Assembly (NCBI GenBank): GCA_000310025.1
Contig: FN648195.1
Location: 186,505-250,504 of the forward strand
Reading direction: 5' to 3'
Length of the DNA stretch: 64,000 nt
DNA from: Ectocarpus siliculosus
Taxonomy: Eukaryota; Sar; Phaeophyceae; Ectocarpales; Ectocarpaceae
Part shown: positions 32,801 through 44,100 of the stretch, one piece after another
Layout: every line of letters starts with the position of its first letter
Numbering within the stretch: position 1 is the first letter of the stretch
Notes under the pieces: generated by a model
What the model saw: only the letters and a program-made list of their open reading frames with translations
What the model was told of the DNA's origin: nothing
Databases searched by the model: none
Program-made: the position numbers and the translations under genes

Positions 32801-34244
32801 ACCCTGCAAACCGCAACGCATCCAATGTATGGAGTCTAGACACGTACCGCGCACGAGGCATTGGTGAGTCGCATGAACGGCGAACGGGATTGCTACAACC
32901 GCTCATTATGACAACGAAGTCGGCATGATACTCCATTACGTATGTGTATGTGAAAGGTTTGGGTGGCATCATCGTCGTCTCGGCAATCCCAAGGGTACGC
33001 CTAGAGCCTGCATCGTGTGAGCATTAAGATCTGTGCCTTCTCATCTGTTTCAAGCTTTCGCCTCGCGGAGATGGATCCATAATTTAGAGATCAGCGAGGG
33101 CGACATGCCAACCATCGCTTGGTACCATTACGTTGGCGACCCAGTACTTTCGAAGCCTTGCCTTCATACGGTCTTCTGAGTAACCCGAAACTTGCCGGCC
33201 GACAGGGGGCCTCGTCTGCGTATAATCCAGTGTGTGGCCACCCGTTGATTGCCCCACAGCTTTGTTGTAAGGCATTCGTGCATAGAAACTCGTAGATGTA
33301 GGCAATGAAATGGCTGGCTTTGTTCTTTTGGTTATGTGTGTCTGGTGACGTGTTGTACGCATATCTCTTCACAGTCAAATGAAGAGGCGGTATTTATGGT
33401 CCAAACAGCACTTTCTTTAAGTTCCACAACGACGCAACCATGACTCTAGGGATATCACACATTTTGCCTACCTTTGCCGATCCAAAAGCCACAGAAGCCT
33501 GGGTGTTGCGAAGTTTTCGCTGCTCCAACTCCCTTATCATGGTACCTCGGTCTGGTACCTGGACATCAAGTTTCATGGTGGTATTACTACGGTGTCTGAG
33601 ACAAAAGAGTTGCCGAGAACGCCGAGCTTGTCTTGAAGTTGGAGGCAAAGACCACAACGTCCGTATACTAACGTAGGTCCCGTTACTGAGCATCAATTGC
33701 TCGTGAAAAAAAATCCATGTCCAACGCAAAAAATGCAGTGAAACAAGCGATTATGGACCCTACGCTCCAGGTTTGATGTGTGGGATTCCTCAGTCCCGCT
33801 GGTCCTTGGGATACTGGTACCTGTATGTACCGTGTGTCCTGGAACTCGTTTTGGCAGAAGAGCGTGATGTACTCAACAATGATTTACAGTAGCATCCCAT
33901 GAACGAGAAAGTTGACAGAAGAAGAGTCATTTGCGTACCGTGTGGATTACTGTACAACACAAGAGTTCGTTTGGCCGCAGTTGTTCCGTACTACAGTAAG
34001 GGCATCGCCCTACAACCGAGAATCTGATATAGACTATATTGGAAACGTCGAGCACCTACCCATAGTTCATGATATGCATAGGTTAGGACGCGATACGTTA
34101 ACACGATTATTTCTCTCCCTATCACATTCATAAAATAGCTCGTACCTCCCCTCGACGGGACGCGACGTACTCCGTTCCGGCGAGCGATGTGGTCTCGAAT
34201 CGTTTTGTTGCCCGTGGCGAAGGCATTTCCTCGCCCGCGTTCAT
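29873..34244 (-). CDS. Repeat protein with L-x-x-T-H-F-x-x-G motifs, probably axonemal
   Basis: Minus-strand exons joining in phase: 33595-33472, 33341-33132, 32654-32442, 31939-31796, 31583-31491, 30929-30846 and 29998-29873. A likely first exon at 34244-34146 starts MNAGEEMPSPRATKRFETTS. The link between it and 33595 is missing (phase mismatch); an open stretch near 33855-33905 could supply it. The last five exons each carry one repeat: LTRTHFTFGEEPMVY, IKSTNLSFGNAPTVY, LTRTHFKFGEEEMDY, LSRTHFTLGNHKFDW and LQTTHYEIGTDDDYM at the C-terminus. Similar short motifs recur in proteins that bind axonemal microtubules in flagellates. That assignment is from memory of the motif style, not an alignment. 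The product would suit zoospore or gamete flagella. No transmembrane segment or enzyme motif is visible. Confidence 0.72.
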
Positions 34245-35128
34245 GATTGCCCACTTTATCTTTGTTTTTGGGTGGGTTCGAGGCACCAGATGGCTTTTAA
34301 ACTTCATGGAAACAACAGGAGTTAACCTATTCGGTGACTTGCAGCATAATGTACGAAATGTTAACACAACAGCAGTCTAGACCACATCGTGGTGTACAAG
34401 CAACCCCCTTTCGCCCACCACAGCAGTAGGTCGAACTCAGCTGTATTTTAGGGCTGGTGTGCGCAACATATGACAATGACCTTCTGAACGTTGATTAAGA
34501 AGAACGTTAATCCTGTACGGCTAGAGCTGCTGTTTGATATGCATATGTTGACGTGACTTGCACAAATAATAGCAGCATTCCTACCTGTATCATATACGCA
34601 GCTGTACACGTCCCAGCCCACGAGTGACTCAGTGTGTCAGGGGCGATTTCGCTCGGAGTGAAGTCAGCGACCAAGAAATGTTGTTCACTCCTTTATGTGC
34701 CTCACCACACCTAGCTCTCGGGACCGGGTTGTCACCAAGCGCTGCATGTCCGGTACAACATCGCGAGTGCCTTACAGTATAACAGTTGCCACACCCAGCT
34801 GCTGCGAGCACGTCCCTACAACCACGCACCTTGTGCTTTGCCAACATTTTGCAAGCGGTAGCTGAGCTGCGCTGTGGTGGCCTCGATTCCTAGGTAAAGC
34901 ACTGCCGTCGGTCCCACAGCGAACAGCGCCTTCGCGCGGGAGTGATTACGTAATCACGTTCGGTGGGCCGCGAGCAGTTACATGCGGTGCAATCCATACC
35001 GATTCGGAAGGTTTGTGAACTGAACCAAATCTGAAATTGTTGGCGCCCGACACGCGATACATGAGCACACGAGCGCGCGCAACCTCACGCCCCACGTCAC
35101 CGCGGGGCTTTTGCGTTCGGATATTCGA
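34245..35128. other. Divergent intergenic region, repeat protein to kinase
   Basis: About 0.9 kb between two divergent start codons. No recognisable gene, tRNA or repeat was seen. Both genes' 5' control regions should lie here. Confidence 0.6.
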
Positions 35129-38100
35129 ATGGGGACCAGGGGAGAAGCTGACATTGGCAGCTGGCGTAAAATCGTAGAGCTGGGCAGCGGACGGACGGGC
35201 AGTGTGGCGCTCTGCATCGAGCCGATTTTATCAAGCGCACCAAACGAAGAGCGACGTTGCGGCGAGCACCAACATCACGTGTTCCAAGCTGTTAAGCGAG
35301 TTCGTCGACAGTGCGTGAAAAACAACGGAGCCATCCGGCAGGTTCTACAGGAGAAGAAAGCGCTTCAGGATCTCAGAGGGGTGGGTGAACCAAGCCTGTG
35401 CGCGCTATGTTGTAGACTACAAACAAATGTAGGGGTTACGAAAATGTCGATCTCCGCTTCGGTAGTGAGTTGCCCAGTCGAGACTTACAGATCTGCTTCC
35501 AAAATCCTCAAATCTCACCACAGCAGTCAGGGCGAATACGGTAGTTAGTACCGGATTGATCTTTCCCTCGTTTCTGGCACGCATGTGCCGCGGTTGTGCT
35601 GACGGAGACTACTGCTGTAGGTTCTACAGTGGATAAAAGGCGCGCACACAGGTGCAGGATCAAAGATATGCGACCGCGCGTGAACACTGTACACGATATT
35701 AGTACAGTGAGCGGTATCGTTACACATGTATGTGATGAGCTGTCTGAGGCGAGCAAATCCGAATAAGACGAAGTGAAGAAACCTTTCACGACGGCCTGAT
35801 TAGGACACGGTGCGTTCGGGGGCGTTGAGGAAATACGAAGTATATGAACTTCAGCTGCTCTGTTCGGGCCCAGAATAAATACCGTTGATCGGCCACTTCG
35901 CAAGGACACGTTGCAAATCCTCTCGGTGATGTACTTTGTTCGATCTCGACTTCCTACCAGCATCAAGGAATCGTGGATCTTCGCTACACATCAAAAGATG
36001 ACGAACATCTGTATTTTGTTCTAGAGCCACTTCTTGGAGGTCCTCTACATCGTCACATTCGGGCGGGGCCAAGGGGTCATTTGGAGGTGAGCACACGGGC
36101 ATTTACACTTTTATCGATTGCATGTATCTGGGGCTCCTGTGTGACCCCGCCTGTGTGACCCCGGCTGATACATCATACACGTACACCGAAAGGTGCAGAT
36201 TGGCGCCAGAATGCCAGATGCATGGGACGAACACGCACACGCTTACCTAGCCTGGACGGGATGATAATATCTCGATTATCTGGGCTAGATTTTTTCGCAG
36301 ATGTGTGGAGGTCAGGATATGGAGATTCAGGGAGCACAGATACACGTACATAAAGAGTAGGATCTGAGAGGATATGTGATAATAGATTACCGTTCTTCGA
36401 GGGTCTATGACTCTTACGATTCCCAACGGCTGCGAAGAGTTGATGAATCTTTAGGAGAATGGGAAAAGGGTCCACGAAGGCTCGCCCACTCTCCTCACCA
36501 CCCTAGCTTGACTGAGTTCGCTCGGTCACGCTTGGCATTCCTCGCCACATTGCACCGAAGGAAATAGCCAACCTCCGGTGGCAGGACATAGCCACCACAC
36601 TCTCGAACTCTCTGCTCAGCCAGAGTAGAGGGCTTCCATATTGGCGTCGACGAAGCGTTGGAGCGGTCACAAAGGCAGTGGAGGCGGATAAGGCCCCGCC
36701 GGCATGGGTCCTCAGCATGCTCATGCCGGGAGCCGTCCACCAGCACGACATCCGGAAGGTGAATCCGCGTTCGCTTGCCTCAGATCTAGATGCAGAAAAT
36801 CGTTCTGGTATGCGCACGACAGTAAGTGTTCAACAGACCCCTGCTCAGAATATGAATGTGTCTACACCGACAAATTCATCTATTAACCCGGTACACCAAA
36901 ACACGGTAAACCAGGCCTCACCGAACCAGGTAAACCAGCAAACGGTAAACCAGGACAACCCTACCCCGGTAAACCCACCCACGGTCAACCAGGACGTGAT
37001 TAGCACGGCACGGTTTACTTTGAAAGCCAATGACCTACCTCCTGATCTCAAGCTCGAGGGTCTGCCTCATGAAGATGTTCCGGAAAAAATGGCACTTTAC
37101 AGGGCACACATCGGTCTATTGTCAGCCGACAACGTCTCTCAAAGTACAATCGATCACCGCGCAATCAAACATCTCGCGCTATTCGTGCGAGGTGCAGCAG
37201 CTCAAAGCCTCAGCCTCATGCTTAGCTCATCTCTCGAATGGCGACCGCCAGCTCAGCTAAATGCGTTGCGTGCACGTGGAGAAGTGGTCCGCATCACACC
37301 TCCGAAAACATGGAAGGAGTGGGTCACGGCTTTCACCACATCGTTCGCTCCCGCCAACCGAATTGCTCTTCTTGCGCGTGATGTCATGACATTAGAAGCA
37401 AAAAGTAGCGAATCAGTTGACGTGTTCGCGCTCCGAGTATCACGCGCGTATGCCAGACGTCTAGCCGAAGCCGAACGCACAGCTCCGCTGAATGTACCAC
37501 CTCATGAACACGCATTCAACCAAGCTCTCACCGCCTCTTTCGAAAACGGTGTACACCCACACATCCGCGTAGAGATGATGCGGGTAGATCCATCCGATTC
37601 TTTCATGGAATCGAAAGCGCGTGCTCGTCGACACGAGTCCAACAAACTGCGCTCGCCCCCTGCCCCCATCTCGGCTACCGCTTCCACCGTGTACGGTTCT
37701 GCTCGTTCCGGGCAGCTCCAAACGACTGCGCAGGACAATCGCGACCGTATTTCTGCACTGGAAAATTATATTTCCGGGCAGGAGGCATTCGTGTCCAGTG
37801 GTGGAGCCTACAGCACACAACGCGGTGGGCGTCCTCAGCGGGGGACCGATAAACGGGATCGAGACAGCTCCAAATCCCGGGGCCCTCCCGCGCGGGCGAA
37901 AACGAGAGTATCGTTTGCCGGGAATACCAAATCCGACAACGACAACACTCGCAAAGAATGTGACTTTATTGGCTGTCGATTCAGTAACATTCGCTTCACG
38001 CACAACCGCGCGGAATGTAACAACGAAGAGGCAACCAAGAAAGAGGGGTACAAAGTTACCAAAGACTAGGGTCGCCCGAGTAGGCAGCGTCCTTCGGCCA

Positions 38101-41100
38101 ACGTGGGACACCAATCATTTGGTTCTGTCAAACCAGTATGTACAAACTGGGATAGACTGCAAAGTAAGAGCAAGCAGAAGAGAGCCAAAGTAGATGAGAG
38201 GGATTCAAAACACTGTAAAAATGGTGTACGATCTCTGGTGGGAAAAAAGAAGAAAGCAGTCAGAGAGCAACGCTGTAGCAAGACAGTTGAAGTACATGTA
38301 CCACGAGAATATTCTCGCGAAGGTTGTAGCAACAAGCAGACGCGAGGGGTTCCGAAGTCGAGTACCAGCACAACTGATGCAGTAGCCTCTGTAGATCCAG
38401 CACTAAGGGATAGCACCCAAGTAGGGCAAGTAGCCGCCTGTCTAGCGCCGCAAGCCTTGCACGTAGCTACCGTAGCTGGGGACTTCAGGTCGAAACATAG
38501 GTCCAACCTAATGAGAACTGACCGTAATGAAGAATTCCAAGCTTTTTACATGTCTGCACTCGCTGGATATCCCGTGTGTCCATCGGTATTGCGATCGACA
38601 TCCAAGCGAGTACGTGTACCCGCCAGAATAAATAATGAATCGGTTGACGAAATAACAATCGACACGGCATGTGACATACCATGCATATCACGGAAGTTCA
38701 TGAGAAGTCACAAAACGTTAAAAAACACGGACATATTTCCGGTACCCCCTGGAGCAATCAATCTGCGAAGCGCTGATGGTTCGCCCCTAAAAATTGCAGG
38801 GTACACTCGATTTGAACTGACACTAGGCGAAATCACATTACCTGTTGAAGCTCTAGTGCTGCCGTCGTTGGGACCAGATAATATGCTACTCGACAATAGC
38901 ATAATGGACGCATTTGGTGGTGTGCTTGACTGGCAAGCGGAAGAACTGTCGTTTAAAACAACAGCAACCAAAATTCCAGCAGTCCACCGCAAAACGCGCT
39001 ATCCCACGACTGATCAGGGAAACAGTTTGAACTGTTCTGTGGTAGCAGTAGAGAGGGACACGCCTGTGATGCCTGTACAAGGAAATGCAGCATACCTGCA
39101 CAACATGAGATAGCTGTTGAAATTCATTCGCTTGAGGCACCAGATGAAACCACAGCTGCCGTAGTTGAACCGCGCATCGTTACGTCCGATGACGTGGGCA
39201 AGCAGGATACACCAGATGCATTCCGCAGAGTGATAGTGGCACGCACGGTCTGTCACTGGTATAAACACAACAAAAGTGCAATGGTCCAACTGGCCAACCC
39301 TTCTCACAGACCGGTATCCCTAAAGAGGAATACGCTCATAGGCTATATTTCTCCAGTGAAAACAGTACTGCCGCAAACAATGAGCAGCGTTCAATCGAGT
39401 CCTGCAGAAACGGAAAAAATTCGTGCAGATCTCACAAGAGCATTAGCCAAAGCTTTCCGAGATACAACTTTTTCGCCCGACCAGTGTGAAGAAATGCTTA
39501 AACTGTGTACCAAATACCGTTCAGTGTTCTCCCTGAGTCCTAAAGAACTGGGCAAATGTACTCTTACAGAGGCTGATTTTCCAATACAACCGGGGACAAA
39601 ACCAGTCAACCGAGCTCCATATCGTGCTAATCCACGAATGCAAGAGGTCATTGACAAATGTGTTGGTGAAATGGAAGAAGCCGGGATAATCGAACAAAGA
39701 GCGAGCCCATGGGGGTCAGCAGTAACGTTGGTAGCAAAAGCTGACGGCAGTCCCCGATTCTGTGTAGACTACAGAGCGACGATCAACAAGAATTTAATTC
39801 GTAAATCGTGGCCAATGCCTGAAATGGCAAGTCATATTGACACCGTAGCAGGTGCTAAATACATCACAGTCTGCGATGTACAAAGTGCATACCACCAAAT
39901 ACCAATTGCCGAAGCAGAACAAGACAACACTGCATTCGTTACTCGGGATGGAAAATGGGTTTTCAAACGACTCCCCTTTGGCATCGCCAATGCGCCTTTT
40001 CTGTTTCAACGTACGATGGCATTGACTTTCGCACATTTTGGTCCAAAGTCTGGTCTTCTTGTGTACATGGATGATCTTATTTGTTGTTCATCTACATGGG
40101 AGGGTCATATCTCTCTTTTGGAAAATACCTTTCAAGCGCTACAAGCCGCAGGTCTATTAAAACCATCAAAGGTACAATTTGGGCCAAAGGAAGTGAAGTA
40201 TTTGGGGCATGTTCTTTCCGCAGATGGCATACGATTAGGTGACGATAGGATAAAATCGATACTAGAGTTGCCAACGCCAACGAACATCAAAAGTTTGCGA
40301 TCAGTCTTAGGAACGGTTAACTATGTCAGGAAATTCGTCCCAGACTTAGCCGCCGTTACCGCACCAATGGTTGACCTTACGAAGAAAGACGCAGTGAAGT
40401 CGGTAGCGAAACGCTGGGGTCCGAAACATGATGAAGCATTTGCTGATCTGAAACGCTTACTCACCAACGCCCCTGTTTTGCATTTTCCGGACTTTTCTAA
40501 GGAGTTTGTTATCCATGTCGACGCATCTGAGGTGGGAGCAGCATTCCTGGCACAACAGAATGGCGATGACGTGAATATCATAGCGTACTTTAGCCAGCGA
40601 TTCAACAAAAGCCAACAACACTACTCTGCCACCATGAAAGAATGCTACGCTGTTGTTCTAGCAATTCAACACTGGCGTCCTTATTTATGGGGTAGACATT
40701 TTACGTGCGTGACTGATCATGCGGCATTGCGATATCTTTACACGATGCAAGACACGTCAAATATGCTCACCAGATGGGCAATAGCACTGCAATCCTTCGA
40801 TTTCACGGTAAAACATAAACCGGGAAAGTTGCATGTAGTGCCGGATACGTTATCGCGACTTTTCGTGTTTGAAAATGAACAAGAACGAACTGCGCCGAAT
40901 CTTGCACCGATTTGCCGAAATGTACCGGACGACCCAAAGCTGCAACAACACATGCCAAACAGACCATACCAAGTCTCGATTGACAAATTGGACGATGTGC
41001 AACCAGTCCTTAGTGATAGGGAACTGTTCACAGTCAATTCAAATTTCGTCAGCGCCATGAAAGTATTTGAATCTGTTGATCATGAGAAATTGCGCGAGAA

Positions 41101-44100
41101 ACAAGCCGAAGAATACGGCGAATATGTCCAATACATTTTAGACGCCAAAGCACGGCTACTAGATAACGAAACGGCAACATCAATGTCGTACTATTCCATA
41201 CAAGACGGATTACTATTTAAATCGTATCTGCCAGGACACCTACGAAAACGAAGCACTTTTAGTAATCAACTTGTAGTCCCACATGACCTCACAGGTTTAG
41301 TGATGCACGCATACCATGATCACGCTCTTTCGGGTGGACATCTTGCATTTCGTCCAACGTACGAAAAAATACGACAAAAATATTGGTGGCAGTCAATGAA
41401 CCGTGACATACGGACTTGGTGCCTAGAATGCCTGGCCTGTCAACGGAGAAAGACACCCCACCGCCGTCCGAAACTGCCGACAGGTCATGTACCTGTACAG
41501 CGGCCATTTGAAAGAGTATCAGTCGACCTAGTCGAGTACAAATCGCTCTCAACATCAGCAGTCGGAATGAGATGTAAATACGTGCTTTCCATGATGGATC
41601 ACTTAACGCGTTATGCAATTCTCACACCAGTTCCGAACAAAACTGCTGAAACCATAGCACGTGTAATCATTGATCGGATTATCAGTATCTTTGGCCCGCC
41701 AGAAATGCTACACTCTGATCAAGGCACTGAATTTGAAAACAAGATCATCTATCAGTTGCAAACAATCTTGGGCTACAAGAAAACACGCACGACGCCGTAT
41801 CGTCCGCAAGGTAATTCGGTCTCTGAGCGTGTGCATTCAACGATGCATTCCATGCTCGCAATGCATAGTTCCATGGATTGTGACAACTGGGCGGAACTCT
41901 TGCCAATGGTTCAACTAGCGTATAATACGTCGTTTAATAAAACCATGCATGAGACACCGTACTTCTTGATGTTTGGTCGCCAAGCACGGTTACCGGTAGA
42001 TGTAATTCTCGGAATCCCACATGTAGGTTCAACTGCAGATACCGAGAGTTTTGCTCAAAACACACGAGAAAATCTACAAATTGCTTTCGAACTAGCGCGA
42101 AGAAACCTAACGGAACGTGCAGAGAAGCAAGCTGCGAAAAACGAAAAGTTACCGCAGTACCCCGTCTTTAAACCTGGTCAACAAGTACTAGTATACCGAC
42201 CACACCAGGATTCAGATGGGCCAAATCCGAAGCTGTTCTTACCGTGGCGAGGACCGTATGTCATCTGTTCACAACTGTCACCGGTTGTGTATAGGGTGCA
42301 GCGAGTAAATGAAACACGAGAAAAATATCCGTGCACCTTGCCCATCTAAAACAGTACCATTAAGGAAAAACCACCAGCACCACAGTTTGAAAAACTGGCT
42401 GAATATTTCCTTGGGAAACAAATTCCCTTACCTGCCCTGACAGCAAACGACGAAAATCAACCGAAAATTGAAAGATGCGTCGTACTGAAAGTGGTAGGGC
42501 ATCGAAGTGGTCAAGGCCGAAAAGGTCCGCACAACTATCGATATCGTCTAAGACTGAAAGGATACGGTCCTGAATCAGATCTGATGTATCGTGCCGACGA
42601 AGTGCCGCAATGCCACGAAATGATTTCCGCATACCGATCAAAACATGATCTGGACATCGCGCCCGCCAAGAAATCGTCTGAAGCGCCGCAGAAAATTGCG
42701 AAGCGCAAACGTGACGAAGGTAGGGATCCGAGTACAAACAAACGCGCAAGGCACAAAGCAAAGCCAACCAAGGCATGTACTAAGCCAACAAAATGCGTGA
42801 ACAAGGAAAGTGCTCAGCGGAAAAGTAAACGAAGTCCGAAGGCAAACAAAAGATACATTTCCAAAGTGTCTAAACGGTGAAAGGAATAGCATCCAAACAA
42901 TAAGGTTGCTATCCAGCATTTGATTGGGTCAAATGCTGGCGAGGAAATGTCAAGTTAACCGGTCTCTAGTGAAATTGAGGGTCGCAACTCGATGACACTA
43001 CGTGAGTCACGGAAACAGTCTTTAGACTGTCGAACACCGTATGCCTATCGTACTCAATAAGCAAAACGATTGCTTACACCCAGCGGTATGGTTACGCGAA
43101 CCAGAACCCGCACAAAGTACAAATTCTTGATACTTAACAAGAATAAACTTTGACATATCATCATTGATTGACATCAATAACTGGTAGCTTGTACGAGCCT
43201 TGGAGAGATTAAATCCGTACGGTGTTGCTTTCAACACGTGTGTTTTCCACACGGCACTGTCAGCTGTCTTCGGATAGTGAGGGAGATATTTAATTTTCGA
43301 AAAGCTGTATCTGGATCCAATGATACATCCATACCTGCTCCACTACAATTAACATGCAAACATGCATGCGCGCCAAAACCCAACTTCCACAAGCTGAGCT
43401 TTCGGCGAAGAAAAAGGGGGGCTATGTGGAGGTCAGGATATGGAGATTCAGGGAGCACAGATACACGTACATAAAGAGTAGGATCTGAGAGGATATGTGA
43501 TAATAGATTACCGTTCTTCGAGGGTCTATGACTCTTACGATTCCCAACGGCTGCGAAGAGTTGATGAATCTTTAGGAGAATGGGAAAAGGGTCCACGAAG
43601 GCTCGCCCACTCTCCTCGCCACCCTAGCTTGACTGAGTTCGCTCGGTCACGCTTGGCATTCCTCGCCACAGCGCACCAAAGGAAATAGCCAACCTCCGGT
43701 GGCAGGACATAGCCACCACACTCTCGGACTCTCTGCTCAGCCAGAGTAGAGGGCTTCCATAGATGTTGCATTTGGGTTATCAAGTGATGCAAAGGTCTGC
43801 TGCCGAATCCACTGCAGTAGCTAAACGAGCATTGTGAATGGTGGAACATTAAACGTACCAATTTCCTTGAGCGGAATGCTCAAAGTAACAGGAACACCAC
43901 TCTGATCCTACTGCGTATCCAAAGGGCTTCGATTACAACGGGGGGGCATGGGGTGATTCGCTAGTCGTAGCTATACGAACAAGTTCGAAACTATGCATTA
44001 AGGTACAGCGAGATGTGTTCTTCATTCTCATTTCTTGTTGACCGATCTTCTTCTGACCGAAAGATACCTGGATTGCTTCCTCTTGGCAGGTGCCCGCAGC

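Larger units (their letters stand above)
36304..43761 (+). mobile_element. Ty3/gypsy chromovirus-type LTR retrotransposon, near-complete
   Basis: A 7,458-bp element with two 337-bp LTRs, a primer-binding site, gag, protease, RT, RNase H and integrase in Ty3 order, a chromodomain-like C-terminus, a polypurine tract, and a 4-5-bp target-site duplication. It is inserted in sense orientation in intron 2 of the kinase gene. About 5 LTR differences in 337 bp suggest a recent insertion. Its base composition is richer in A and T than the surrounding genes. Confidence 0.97.
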
